Below, piece after piece: positions 44,560 to 53,247 of a stretch of 64,000 nt of DNA (positions are counted from its first letter, which is position 1; the number at the start of each line of letters is the position of its first letter). Both the position numbers and the translations under genes were made by a program. A model generated the notes under the pieces. That model was not told where the DNA came from. It ran no database searches and worked only from the letters and a program-made list of their open reading frames with translations. Origin of the DNA: Anaerolineaceae bacterium (GTDB lineage: Bacteria; Chloroflexota; Anaerolineae; Anaerolineales; Anaerolineaceae); contig JAURZL010000013.1 of NCBI GenBank assembly GCA_030653365.1, positions 248,001 through 312,000 on the forward strand, given 5' to 3'.

Positions 44560-44838
44560 TTATTTCTTACGCTTATCCAGCTCGTTGGATAAATCCTGAA
44601 GCGTAATCCCTTTGCTCACCATTAATACCAGAACATGATAAGTAAGGTCGGCGATTTCTTCCACAATTCTTTGATCACCCTGGCCTTTTACTGCAAGAAT
44701 GACTTCGATGGCTTCTTCACCGATCTTTTTTACAATTTCATCTTCGCCACTCTGCATCAGGCGAGCGGTGTAAGAGCTGGCTGGATTTGCATATTTTCTG
44801 GTTTCCAAAGTCTGGTAAAGTTCATTTAATAAATTCAT
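44560..44838 (-). CDS. hisE: Phosphoribosyl-ATP pyrophosphatase
   Basis: The 92-residue all-alpha MazG-like enzyme hydrolyses phosphoribosyl-ATP to phosphoribosyl-AMP, second step of histidine synthesis. Motifs are NPASSYTARL, the metal-binding KKIGEEAIEVILA, and EEIADLTYHVLVLM. Its ATG overlaps the hisI stop (ATGA). It is the last gene of the his operon; no strong terminator was seen in the 95 bases before the ecfA start. Confidence 0.95.
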   Translation of the reverse strand: MNLLNELYQTLETRKYANPASSYTARLMQSGEDEIVKKIGEEAIEVILAVKGQGDQRIVEEIADLTYHVLVLMVSKGITLQDLSNELDKRKK

Positions 44839-45176
44839 ACTTTCTCCGTGTTATCAGTTATTTCAAATTCCCTATAAAAACAAGATATATTTCCTGTATG
44901 ACAGGTTGGCCCCTCGGGTTTTACCAGAATCAGGATGGAATCCTGATCACAATCGATGAACATTTTTTGCAGGTGAAGATAATTACCGCTTGTTTTTCCT
45001 TTGACCCAGATTTCATTTCGGCTGCGAGACCAAAAAGTGACCAACCCAGTTTCCAATGTGAATCTGAGTGTTTCAGCGTTCATCCAACCGAGCATCAGAA
45101 TTTGTTTTGTATTTTGATCCTGAATGATCGCTGGAATCAATCCGTTTGGATCGAATTTTAATTTTGTTAGCTCCAT
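44835..45176 (-). CDS. hisI: Phosphoribosyl-AMP cyclohydrolase
   Basis: The 113-residue enzyme opens the adenine ring of phosphoribosyl-AMP, third step of the pathway. Recognisable motifs are MLGWMNAETLRFTLETG, WSRSRNEIWVKGKTSGN, the metal site DCDQDSILI, and the Cys-containing HTGNISCFY. HisI and HisE are separate genes here rather than the fused HisIE. It starts one base after the hisF stop. Confidence 0.95.
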   Translation of the reverse strand: MELTKLKFDPNGLIPAIIQDQNTKQILMLGWMNAETLRFTLETGLVTFWSRSRNEIWVKGKTSGNYLHLQKMFIDCDQDSILILVKPEGPTCHTGNISCFYREFEITDNTEKV

Positions 45177-45177
45177 G

Positions 45178-45936
45178 TTAAACCATCCGTATTGGTAATT
45201 TTTGATCGATTAAATACTGTTTCAAATCCTTGATTTTCATCAATCCATCATGAAATAAGGAGGCTGCCAGGGCTGCATCAGCACCACAATATAATACATC
45301 TGAGAAATGCTGCATTGTGCCAGCTCCACCGGATGCTATCAATGGCACGTTAACAACATCGGAGACAGCTTTATTCAAATCCAAATCGTATCCAGAGAGT
45401 GTTCCGTCACGATCCATACTGGTCAGGAGGATTTCGCCGGCACCTAATTCCACAGCCTGTTTAATCCAATCGATTGCATTAATTCCGGTAGGTTTTCGGC
45501 CTCCATTGATATAGACTTCCCAAATCTTGCCCGATTCTAAACGTGCATCAACTGCCAGAACAATACATTGACTCCCGAACATAGCAACCCCATCTTTGAT
45601 GATTTGGGGGTCAAGAACCGCCGCTGAATTAATGCTGATTTTGTCCGCTCCAGCCAGGAGAATTTTTCTCATATCCTCGACCGAGCGGATGCCACCACCG
45701 ACAGTCAATGGAATATGAACCTGATTGGCAACCTCTCTGACAACATTTACAACCGTATCATGACCAAAAGCTGTTGCGGAAATATCGAGAAATACCAGTT
45801 CATCAGCCCCTTCCTGATCATAAATTCTGGCCTGACTTACTGGATCACCTGCATCGCGAAGATTTACAAAGTTGATCCCTTTAACAACCCGTCCATCTTT
45901 TATATCCAGACATGGAATTATCCTTTTTGCCAACAT
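45178..45936 (-). CDS. hisF: Imidazole glycerol phosphate synthase, cyclase subunit HisF
   Basis: A 252-residue TIM-barrel cyclase that uses ammonia from His[13 protein letters not shown] carries the catalytic Asp11, and the partner Asp is in [12 protein letters not shown]. Phosphate loops VGGGIRS and ASGGAG are intact. The start overlaps the hisA stop (TAATG). Confidence 0.96.
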   Translation of the reverse strand: MLAKRIIPCLDIKDGRVVKGINFVNLRDAGDPVSQARIYDQEGADELVFLDISATAFGHDTVVNVVREVANQVHIPLTVGGGIRSVEDMRKILLAGADKISINSAAVLDPQIIKDGVAMFGSQCIVLAVDARLESGKIWEVYINGGRKPTGINAIDWIKQAVELGAGEILLTSMDRDGTLSGYDLDLNKAVSDVVNVPLIASGGAGTMQHFSDVLYCGADAALAASLFHDGLMKIKDLKQYLIDQKLPIRMV

Positions 45937-46679
45937 TATTTATGCTCCTGTAAATTGAAAATTGATTGAGGATCAACACTACCTTCGTACAAAGCTCTAC
46001 CCACGATAACGCCTGGAAGTTTGGCTGATTTAACCGCCATGATGTCACTTTTTGAATAAATTCCACCTGATGCAATTACCTCAAGCCCACTTTTTTGTGC
46101 CAGTTGGCTGGTTGAATCCAGATTGACACCACCCCCAACGCCATCCCGATTAATATCGGTGTAAATAATCGTTTTGATGCCCAATTGCTTGATTTGAAGA
46201 CTCAGGGTTAGGGCAGATATGGTTTGATTGATTGTCCAGCCATGCGTGCGAACCATACCTTCCCATGCATCAATTCCAACAACAATTCTTTGCTCACCAA
46301 ACTCCTTTATCGCGATCTTCAATAGGTCTATATTTTCCACTGCAATGGTGCCTAGAATTACTCGTGAAACTCCTAAATCAAGTGTTTTTTCAATCATTTC
46401 CAGTGACCGTAGTCCTCCCCCTAATTGAATTTTGATTTGATCATTCTTTGTCAATGAAAGAATTTTCTTTATCGCAGCCAGATTGTTATTCTCCTGATCT
46501 TTAAACGCGCCATCCAGATTGACGATGTGAAGCCAGGTTGCTCCCTGACTGATCCAATTTCTGGCAACAAGTTCGGGATCTGTTGAATAAATGGTTTTCT
46601 CCTTTGGATCACCCTGTTTCAATCGGACAACATTGCCATTCATCAAATCAATTGCCGGATAAATTGTAAATGAGCTCAT
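45936..46679 (-). CDS. hisA: ProFAR isomerase HisA
   Basis: A 247-residue TIM barrel, paralogous to HisF, that isomerises ProFAR to PRFAR. Motifs are [14 protein letters not shown] with the catalytic Asp, LGGGLRS, TDINRDG and ASGGIYS. The frame extends to an ATG at 46697, inside hisH, but 46679 gives [12 protein letters not shown], which is the family start, and lies just after the hisH stop. Confidence 0.95.
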   Translation of the reverse strand: MSSFTIYPAIDLMNGNVVRLKQGDPKEKTIYSTDPELVARNWISQGATWLHIVNLDGAFKDQENNNLAAIKKILSLTKNDQIKIQLGGGLRSLEMIEKTLDLGVSRVILGTIAVENIDLLKIAIKEFGEQRIVVGIDAWEGMVRTHGWTINQTISALTLSLQIKQLGIKTIIYTDINRDGVGGGVNLDSTSQLAQKSGLEVIASGGIYSKSDIMAVKSAKLPGVIVGRALYEGSVDPQSIFNLQEHK

Positions 46680-46680
46680 A

Positions 46681-47313
46681 TTACGAACCTTTCGCATCCA
46701 GGAAATTGCTCAAAATTTGTAAACCAATCTTGTGACTCTTTTCGGGATGAAATTGCACACCGAAGATATTATTGCGAGTTACCATACTGCAAAAATCAAT
46801 CCCATAATCGGTGATAGCGGATATATCAGACCCAGTTGCCGGGACACAATAATAAGAATGATTGAAGTAAACATAATCACCAGGGTCTATTTTTTGTAAC
46901 AACGGATTTCGAACTTCAAACCATAATTGATTCCAGCCCGTGTGTGGGATCTTTAAATTTCCCAGATTCTCAAACTTTTTGACTGAACCAGGAAGTACAC
47001 TTAATCCGGGGTGTGATCCATTCTCTTCACTGAGATCAAATAAAGCCTGCATTCCTACGCAGATACCCAGGATTGGTTTCCCTGATTGAATAAATTCGCA
47101 AATTGGATTGGTCAATTCCTTATCGTGTAAACCTTGCATAAATCCTGCGAACGCACCCACACCAGGCAGTATAACTCTATCCGCATTCTTAATATCTTCT
47201 GGTTTATCACTGATTATGATCTCATCGGTGAGTAATTTTAATGTTTGATAGACTGAATGCAGATTGCCTGTACCTGCATCAACCATTAATATTGGTATTG
47301 ATTGCATATTCAT
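46681..47313 (-). CDS. hisH: Imidazole glycerol phosphate synthase, glutaminase subunit HisH
   Basis: A 210-residue class I glutamine amidotransferase supplying ammonia to HisF. The nucleophile is in LGICVGMQALF, the His-Glu pair in VQFHPEKSH, and the oxyanion PGVGAF is present. It begins four bases after the hisB stop. The protein is the usual length. Confidence 0.96.
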   Translation of the reverse strand: MNMQSIPILMVDAGTGNLHSVYQTLKLLTDEIIISDKPEDIKNADRVILPGVGAFAGFMQGLHDKELTNPICEFIQSGKPILGICVGMQALFDLSEENGSHPGLSVLPGSVKKFENLGNLKIPHTGWNQLWFEVRNPLLQKIDPGDYVYFNHSYYCVPATGSDISAITDYGIDFCSMVTRNNIFGVQFHPEKSHKIGLQILSNFLDAKGS

Positions 47314-47316
47314 ATC

Positions 47317-48396
47317 CTAAAAAAGCATTTCTTTGGTGGAGGGGATTTGACCGGATCGGCGGACATCTACCCCACATGATTGATACAAGGCCCTGGCCAG
47401 GGCTTTAAAAATCGCCTCACACATGTGATGATTATCCTTACCGGCATGAACCTGAATGAACAAATTGCATCGGGCAGCAATCGCGAACGACTCCAGGAAA
47501 TGTTCAAACAATGAAACCGGTAATTCACCAATATTCTCTCCGTTCCATTGGCTCTGGATAACACAATATGGTCGACCCGAAAAATCAAGGGTTACTGTCG
47601 CCAGACTTTCATCCATGGGAATGGTAGCGAACCCCATCCTGTTAATGCCTTTGCGATCGCCTAATGCCTGCCGGAATGCATCTCCCAGAATTATTCCACA
47701 ATCTTCCATGGTGTGGTGTTGATCAATATCCAGGTCACCAACTGCTTTGAGATCAATATTGAATAATCCGTGTCTGGAAATCTGATTGACCATATGATCC
47801 AGAAAAGGTATCCCTGTTTCAATAGATGATTTACCATTTCCATCCAGATCAAGTTTTATGATTATTTGTGTCTCAGCAGTCTTGCGTGAAATGGTTGCCG
47901 TTCGGAGATTTTGACTTTGTAAAAAGGATTGCCAGAAAGTTTCAACACCTAATTTCTTTGAAATTTCCAATATTTCATCTGGAGACAAAATCTCATTCAG
48001 GATCGTTAAACTAGTGAAAAAACCATTTAATGGATTGATGTCTGTCGGTTTCCATTTATTGTCCAGTTTCACCGACTCCAGCAAGGATTTACCCTGGTTG
48101 AAACCATAGAAAACAGTATCTGGATCGGTTGCACGCAGCCAGGTAATCCAATTGATATTCAAATTGGCATTTTTATTTTTTTCTGATCCGGGAATTACCA
48201 ATACATCAAATCCATTCAATGGTAATCCAACATGACTGGCTGTAACAGCCAGAGTTTCTCCTTTATCTGTAAAGGGAAGGTAACTACAAATTTCAAACTG
48301 AATTTCTGCAAGCGACTTGCATTCTTTGAATGTAGTCAATAACGCAGCTATATCAACAAATGATGCCCATGGATAATAGATAATCCCAATTTTCAT
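47317..48396 (-). CDS. hisB: HisB fusion: degenerate DJ-1/PfpI-like domain plus imidazoleglycerol-phosphate dehydratase
   Basis: A 359-residue chain. Residues about 166-359 are a complete IGP dehydratase: RTATISRKTAET, GIPFLDHMVNQISRHG, the metal site DQHHTMED, MDESLATV, FEHFLESFA and DNHHMCEAIFKALARA. Residues 1-160 look like a DJ-1/PfpI (class I GATase-like) domain: MKIGIIYYPWASFVDIAALL, FDVLVIPGS and a nucleophile-elbow region GFNQGKSLLES where the Cys is replaced by Asn100. No Met, Val or Leu start codon lies at the junction, so the fusion is real in sequence. E. coli HisB carries a HAD phosphatase instead. The extra domain may be regulatory or structural. Confidence 0.88.
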   Translation of the reverse strand: MKIGIIYYPWASFVDIAALLTTFKECKSLAEIQFEICSYLPFTDKGETLAVTASHVGLPLNGFDVLVIPGSEKNKNANLNINWITWLRATDPDTVFYGFNQGKSLLESVKLDNKWKPTDINPLNGFFTSLTILNEILSPDEILEISKKLGVETFWQSFLQSQNLRTATISRKTAETQIIIKLDLDGNGKSSIETGIPFLDHMVNQISRHGLFNIDLKAVGDLDIDQHHTMEDCGIILGDAFRQALGDRKGINRMGFATIPMDESLATVTLDFSGRPYCVIQSQWNGENIGELPVSLFEHFLESFAIAARCNLFIQVHAGKDNHHMCEAIFKALARALYQSCGVDVRRSGQIPSTKEMLF

Positions 48397-49490
48397 TTCA
48401 GTTCCTCCAATGCCTGGACTAATTTTTGATGATCGTCTGACTTTCCGATACTGATACGAACATAATTTTTCAGTAATGGTGTTTCGTAATATCGAACCAT
48501 GATTCCCCGATCCAACAAAAAATTCTTAAGAAAAATGGCAGTTATGTTTTTTACACGACACAATATAAAGTTGGCTTCAGAGGGAACGGGTTGCAGGAAA
48601 GGGATGTCGGATAACAAATCAAACAATTTTTCTCGCTCCTGTCTGATTTTTCTAACATTGTTTGAGAGGTAGGATAGGGATTGAAGTGATGTGATTGCTG
48701 CCTGATTGGCAGCAACATTAACATTGTAAGGCTGTTTGGCTGCCCATAAAGTGGGAATGATCCATTCCGGAAAGGCCCCAAATCCAACTCGAAGGCCTGC
48801 CAGACCAGCCCATTTACTGAATGTTCGCAGGACAACCAGATTGCTGAATCGAGGAACCCATTGGATTCGGCTTTTTGATTTCCAATCCTCAGACCGATCG
48901 CCGGTAAATTCGATGTAGGCTTCATCCAGAACAACCATCACAGGTAACGTCAATAATTCGATTAATTCATCATCAGAAATGAGACTGCCATCTGGATTGT
49001 TGGGGCTGGTGAGAAATAAAACCTTTGGTGAATTTTTGTCAACTGAATTTTTAACTGCCTGTATGTTGATTGAAAAATCAGTGTTTCGATTTATATCAAT
49101 TATTGCGCCATTATTTAATCGGGTGTCAAATGCGTACATCCCAAATGTAGGTGGGCAATTAATCACGGTATCGCCGGGTTCCAGCAATATCCGTAATAAT
49201 AAATCAATTAGTTCATCTGCTCCGGCTCCGGCGATTAAGAATTTCTGATCGACATTCGTGAATGTTGAGAGCTTCTCTCTCAATTCCCGGCTTTCAGGAT
49301 CAGGATAAATATTGATAAAGGCTAAATTGGCCATTGCTTTTTTTACTTCCGGTGCTGGACCATAAGGATTTTCATTGGCATCTAATTTGACAATATCCTC
49401 CGGTTTTCGACCAAGGCGCATGGAAAGAACTTCAAATGGCTCAATCGGTGTGTATTTTTGAAAATTATTAAAACGTTCTGCAATTTTCAT
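48393..49490 (-). CDS. hisC: Histidinol-phosphate aminotransferase
   Basis: A 365-residue class I/II PLP aminotransferase using glutamate to aminate imidazoleacetol phosphate. KLDANENPYGPAPEV at the N-terminus, AGADELIDLLLR, TSPNNPDGSLI, the Asp of VVLDEAYIEF and the PLP Lys in RTFSKWAGLAGLRVG are all present. The start overlaps the hisD stop by four bases, and the stop overlaps hisB by four bases, indicating tight coupling. Confidence 0.95.
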   Translation of the reverse strand: MKIAERFNNFQKYTPIEPFEVLSMRLGRKPEDIVKLDANENPYGPAPEVKKAMANLAFINIYPDPESRELREKLSTFTNVDQKFLIAGAGADELIDLLLRILLEPGDTVINCPPTFGMYAFDTRLNNGAIIDINRNTDFSINIQAVKNSVDKNSPKVLFLTSPNNPDGSLISDDELIELLTLPVMVVLDEAYIEFTGDRSEDWKSKSRIQWVPRFSNLVVLRTFSKWAGLAGLRVGFGAFPEWIIPTLWAAKQPYNVNVAANQAAITSLQSLSYLSNNVRKIRQEREKLFDLLSDIPFLQPVPSEANFILCRVKNITAIFLKNFLLDRGIMVRYYETPLLKNYVRISIGKSDDHQKLVQALEELK

Positions 49491-50809
49491 ATTCGTATCT
49501 CCGCAGCTGACGCATGCGCATCCAACCCTTCTGCCCTCGCAATGATGGCTGCTGCTGGTGCAATTTGTGATACTGTCTGGTCATCCAGACCAATCAGACT
49601 TATGATTTTGATGAAGTCCCAGACATTAATCGGAGAAGCAAATCTGGCTGAACCACCGGTTGGCATGACATGACTGGGACCGGCAATATAATCTCCTAAA
49701 ACTTCGAAAGAATTTTCACCGATAAAAATTCCACCTGCACTTGTGATTTTCTCAACCCACCGCCAGGGGTCTTGAACAGCCAGGCAAAGGTGTTCTGCCC
49801 CATAAGTGTTTGCCAATTCAACTGCCTCATCCAAATTACCGGTAATTACCGCTCCACCTCGAGAATATAAGGAAGAATCAATCATCTCTGTTCGGGACAA
49901 TCTTTCAGTCTGTCGGTTAATTTCCTCTCCTACTTGTTGAGCAAACTTCAAAGATGGGGTTAATAAAATAGCCGAGGCCAGAAGATCATGTTCCGCCTGT
50001 GCCAATAGATCTGCTGCAACCCAGGCTGGCCTGGCAAATTCATCTGCAATGACCATTGTTTCCGTTGGACCAGCTAAATTATCGATACCAACCGAACCAT
50101 AAACTTGCTTTTTTGCCAGGGTAACGAACAAATTTCCCGGACCAAAAATTTTATCGACTGGCTTTATCGATTCCGTCCCATAAGCCAAAGCTGCTATCGC
50201 CTGCGCACCTCCTACAGAATAAACTTCTACTATCCCCAGCATTGCTGCAGTAGCTAATATCAGCGGAGAAATTTTACCGATTTTCCGATCAGGCGGAGCA
50301 ACCAGGACAATTTCCTTAACACCAGCTACCTGCGCAGGTACTGCAGACATAATAACGCTGGATGGTAATGGGGCAGAGCCTGCCGGGATATATAAACCCA
50401 CCCGGTTGATAGGCCGAATCAATTGTCCCAATGTTCCACCCAACTCATTTGTCATCCAGGATGTCATAGGCTGGCGTTGATGAAAAGCACGAACTCGGTT
50501 GATACTTAATTGCAATGCCTCTTTTAATTCTGATGAAATAGAATTGAGTGATGCTTGTATTTCTTCCTTGCTGATACGAAAACTGGTCAAAGTGGTGCCA
50601 TCCAGTGTGAGTGTCCATTTTTTGAGAGCCTCGTCTCCTGTCGTGCGCACCTCTATAATGATTCGTGCTACTGCCTGATCCGGTGTTAAATTTTCACCAA
50701 AAAATTCCGACATTTTTTGTTGCATGGAATCTGGTATCTCATAATCATCGATTGGTCTTCTTTTTAAAATTGTTGTTTGCGCTTCTTCAGGTGAATAAAC
50801 CTTAAACAT
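49487..50809 (-). CDS. hisD: Histidinol dehydrogenase
   Basis: A 440-residue zinc enzyme that oxidises histidinol to histidine in two NAD-linked steps. Family motifs are NRVGLYIPAGSAPLPSSVIM, VAPPDR, GGAQAIAALAYGTESI, DNLAGPTETMVIAD, ADLLAQAEHD and GPSHVMPTGGSARF. Length is normal. It lies six bases after hisG. Confidence 0.96.
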   Translation of the reverse strand: MFKVYSPEEAQTTILKRRPIDDYEIPDSMQQKMSEFFGENLTPDQAVARIIIEVRTTGDEALKKWTLTLDGTTLTSFRISKEEIQASLNSISSELKEALQLSINRVRAFHQRQPMTSWMTNELGGTLGQLIRPINRVGLYIPAGSAPLPSSVIMSAVPAQVAGVKEIVLVAPPDRKIGKISPLILATAAMLGIVEVYSVGGAQAIAALAYGTESIKPVDKIFGPGNLFVTLAKKQVYGSVGIDNLAGPTETMVIADEFARPAWVAADLLAQAEHDLLASAILLTPSLKFAQQVGEEINRQTERLSRTEMIDSSLYSRGGAVITGNLDEAVELANTYGAEHLCLAVQDPWRWVEKITSAGGIFIGENSFEVLGDYIAGPSHVMPTGGSARFASPINVWDFIKIISLIGLDDQTVSQIAPAAAIIARAEGLDAHASAAEIRI

Positions 50810-50815
50810 GTGTCC

Positions 50816-51838
50816 TCACTTCATATGTGCTAATGCTAATTTTTCCAATAAACTCCGATACCGCGGAGGCTCCTCATCGAAGACATAGCTCACCGGAACA
50901 ACAATTACGCCACTACCCCCGATCGCTCGCAATTCATTGACGGCTTTATACATTTCAGCTTTCGAGACGATGATATTTACGGCAAACCAGTTTTGGTCGT
51001 CATTTTTTACTATTACCTGTGAGATCGTTGGTCCCTGAAGACCCTGGATGGTGGTACTATCGAAGATTTTTTGGGCAATGACCTGGGGATTGTCACCACG
51101 CATGTTGGCAAAGACAGCCAGCTTGTCTTTTGCAATCAGATGGGCTTCAAAGTACTCAATCAGGATTCTTGCAGTTTTTAATGCTTCCGTGTTTGATAGT
51201 AAAGTGTTCTTGTTGGCAATTAACACAGCCTGAGAGTCCAGTATTTTTCCACCGTCAATCATGCGAAGTCGGTTATCGCTCAAGGTCAAACCCGAGGAGA
51301 CAACGTCACATATCATGTCTGCATAACCGATTGCAGGGGCGATTTCGACCGTGCCCTCAGACGAAACTAATTGAAAATCCAGATTGGTTGGCTCAAAGAA
51401 TTTGGTTACCAAATTTTTATATTTTGTGGCAATGCGAAATGGTCTATTTAATTGGTTTGCGAATTCAATCAGACTTGCAACTGAGGATACATTTCCCCAT
51501 CCTTCCGGAACTGCCAGATTGAGGGAACAATTACCAAATCCCAAAGCATTATGAATGATGACAAAGTCCAGGTCTTCGCCTGATGATTCTGCCACCACAT
51601 CATATCCGGTGATTCCGAAGTCAATGCTGCCATCCTGAACACTGGTAACGATATCGGTAGCTCTTTGAAAAATCACTGTTACTCCAGGTAACGCAGGAAT
51701 TCTTGCCTCATATTGCCGTGGATTGGGCTTGTAGATTTTCAGTCCGGATTCTTCCAGAAAATCGAGACAATCTTCTGCCAGACGACCTTTTGAGGGTAGT
51801 GAGATACGAATATTTCTTTGTTGGGTTTCTGTGCTCAT
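50816..51838 (-). CDS. hisG: ATP phosphoribosyltransferase (long form HisG)
   Basis: The 340-residue first enzyme of histidine synthesis, joining ATP and PRPP. RISLPSKGRLAEDCLDFLEESG, the GITGYDVV loop, ATKYKNL, and the PRPP-binding segment EGTVEIAPAIGYADMICDVVSSG mark the catalytic domain; residues after about 230 form the ACT-like regulatory domain of long-form enzymes (NWFAVNIIV, IGGSGVIVVPVSYVF). That domain normally gives feedback inhibition by histidine. No HisZ is needed or seen. It is the first structural gene after the leader attenuator at 51864-52013. Confidence 0.95.
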   Translation of the reverse strand: MSTETQQRNIRISLPSKGRLAEDCLDFLEESGLKIYKPNPRQYEARIPALPGVTVIFQRATDIVTSVQDGSIDFGITGYDVVAESSGEDLDFVIIHNALGFGNCSLNLAVPEGWGNVSSVASLIEFANQLNRPFRIATKYKNLVTKFFEPTNLDFQLVSSEGTVEIAPAIGYADMICDVVSSGLTLSDNRLRMIDGGKILDSQAVLIANKNTLLSNTEALKTARILIEYFEAHLIAKDKLAVFANMRGDNPQVIAQKIFDSTTIQGLQGPTISQVIVKNDDQNWFAVNIIVSKAEMYKAVNELRAIGGSGVIVVPVSYVFDEEPPRYRSLLEKLALAHMK

Positions 51839-51863
51839 ATAAATTCCTATTCAAGATTTAAAT

Positions 51864-51890
51864 AAAAAGCCCCCGAGACTGGGGGCTTTT
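51864..51890 (-). terminator. Attenuator terminator upstream of hisG
   Basis: On the minus strand AAAAGCCCCC (51874-51865) and GGGGGCTTTT (51890-51881) form a ten-base-pair stem with a six-base loop; read 5' to 3' the transcript ends the stem at GGGGGCUUUUU then UAUUU, a good U-tract. It lies 25 bases before the hisG ATG. The CCAGTCT that spans the 5' arm and loop (51882-51876) is exactly complementary to AGACTGG (51942-51936) near the end of the leader peptide gene, so an antiterminator can form instead. Confidence 0.9.
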
Positions 51891-51923
51891 GTGTTTTTGT
51901 TCGTTTACTCCATCAACATCAAA

Positions 51924-52013
51924 TTAAACCGACTGCCAGTCTGGTTGTAATAAATTTGTATGATGATGATGAAGTGCGTTCAATTTTCTAAGCATGATAA
52001 TGAGTTTATTCAT
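51924..52013 (-). CDS. hisL: His operon leader peptide (four consecutive His codons)
   Basis: A 29-codon frame reads MNKLIIMLRKLNAL-HHHH-TNLLQPDWQSV and ends with TAA at 51926-51924. The four His codons (51971-51960) lie just before the antiterminator segment, the arrangement by which ribosome stalling at low His-tRNA would free that segment, disrupt the terminator at 51864-51890 and allow hisG transcription. An internal ATG at 51995 would give a 23-residue peptide and coincides with the predicted transcription start, so the peptide may be read from a leaderless message. Too short for routine gene calling. E. coli HisL also has a His run followed by a Pro-Asp end. Confidence 0.85.
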   Translation of the reverse strand: MNKLIIMLRKLNALHHHHTNLLQPDWQSV

Positions 52014-52031
52014 GTTTCTCACTTTTGTCAA
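52003..52031 (-). promoter_or_regulatory. Candidate his operon promoter
   Basis: Minus-strand TTGACA (52031-52026), a perfect -35, and TAAACT (52008-52003) are 17 bases apart. The start site would fall near 51996, at the internal ATG of the leader peptide frame. The -10 is only a partial match. Confidence 0.55.
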
Positions 52032-52071
52032 TGGTAAAACATTGGATGTTTACCTGATTGGCTAATCGCAC

Positions 52072-52569
52072 CTATTTTTTAAGGATACCTTTAACCAATA
52101 AAACTAATCCTATCGCTATGATGATAAATGGCCACAGGATAATGGATTCAATTCCAAAGAATCTTGCTCCGCCAAAGACAAAGAATAAGATCAAACTGAT
52201 AGAAACTAACGTCAGGCTGGCAGATAAACCATCCGGGTTTTCTTTTGGAGAAATTAGCGTGGCTAATGCAATACCTATACCAACAAAACCAGGAATCAAA
52301 GTCCAGGCGAACGACCAGGTTTCCCAATTGCCAGTAAGGTTCTGATAATAAAGGATTGCCCCGATACCGCCAACAATGGACCCTGGCACTGCCAGACCAC
52401 CTGTTTGGGTGAAAACTGCCAACAAAAGGAAAACGACACCAACTCCCATCACGATCCAGGGCCAATCGAAGATCATTTTTAGTCCCGGAACCAGCTGGTT
52501 AGCCAATAATAGTCCCCCGAAAAGGATTAGAATAATACCCCAGGCGAAATTTGATTTTTTGTGTTCCAT
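52072..52569 (-). CDS. Small membrane protein with LiaI/LiaF-like helices
   Basis: A 165-residue protein with five to six helices: WGIILILFGGLLLANQL, WPWIVMGVGVVFLLLAVF, GSIVGGIGAILYYQNLTG, WTLIPGFVGIGIALATLI and IILWPFIIIAIGLVLLVKGIL. The paired W-x-x-I-x-x-x-G motifs resemble the LiaI-LiaF-like transmembrane region (DUF5668), often linked with envelope-stress systems. It is followed at 52603 by another membrane gene on the same strand. Function unknown; it lies just upstream of the his promoter. Confidence 0.7.
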   Translation of the reverse strand: MEHKKSNFAWGIILILFGGLLLANQLVPGLKMIFDWPWIVMGVGVVFLLLAVFTQTGGLAVPGSIVGGIGAILYYQNLTGNWETWSFAWTLIPGFVGIGIALATLISPKENPDGLSASLTLVSISLILFFVFGGARFFGIESIILWPFIIIAIGLVLLVKGILKK

Positions 52570-52602
52570 TTAAAGCTCCTTGTGAGAATTTAATAATTTT
52601 TA

Positions 52603-53247
52603 TTATTCAGAAATGATTTCGATTTCATTTTCTGATTGTTGTCCTAATAATAGTACTGATAATTTGCCAATCCATTGACCGATGAAGTAATAAACATGAA
52701 ATGCTCCTGGCAAAGCCATCAGCCCAAGTAAGCTCAAGCCAATCGCTTCGCTGATAGTATCAACCTGCCAATATCCAAAATTAATCGGCACCCAAGGGAC
52801 GATAAAAGGTGAGAAAATCAACGAGAATAACACTGCAAAACCAGTAACAAGGATCACGAAAGAAAAAATCCCAATCGGAAATTTGAGAAGAATGAACAAT
52901 AATCCTTTCCAGGTAGTTGGATCGGACAATATTGATTTCGTTTTTTGCCATAAAGATTGATTTTCTACATTTTCAACTTTTTTCGAAGGTAATTCGATAC
53001 CCAATAAATGCGTTGTTTGAAGTTTTTCGAAAGAAATGATCATCCAGATTGTTGGTAACAGGATTGCGAGGATTAGAAAACCTACCCAAACAATCAACAA
53101 TGAGATGCCAAGGGAAAAACCTACTACCAATAGAATAAAATATGTCAATCCAAGTGGAAATGACAGGAGAAGATATAAAAGAGTCAAGTACATTTTTGGT
53201 TTAGCAAAAATTGTAAAGTATTTTGCAAGGAATTGATCTTGTGGCAT
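52603..53247 (-). CDS. Putative sensor-domain membrane protein (214 aa)
   Basis: Four to five helices in two repeats: MYLTLLYLLLSFPLGLTYFILLVVGFSLG and GLLFILLKFPIGIFSFVILVTGFAVLFSL, a pattern like the putative sensor domain (PF13796-type) found alone or on histidine kinases and regulators. Here no output domain follows, so it would act as a stand-alone membrane component. It starts with MPQDQFLAKYF and ends with an acidic tail. It and the 52072 gene are likely one transcription unit. Confidence 0.65.
   Translation of the reverse strand: MPQDQFLAKYFTIFAKPKMYLTLLYLLLSFPLGLTYFILLVVGFSLGISLLIVWVGFLILAILLPTIWMIISFEKLQTTHLLGIELPSKKVENVENQSLWQKTKSILSDPTTWKGLLFILLKFPIGIFSFVILVTGFAVLFSLIFSPFIVPWVPINFGYWQVDTISEAIGLSLLGLMALPGAFHVYYFIGQWIGKLSVLLLGQQSENEIEIISE

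Noticed and set aside
51839..52071. T-box control of the his operon
   Set aside because: No T-box core (AGGGTGGNACCGCG) or specifier-loop layout; the leader-peptide attenuator explains the terminator better.
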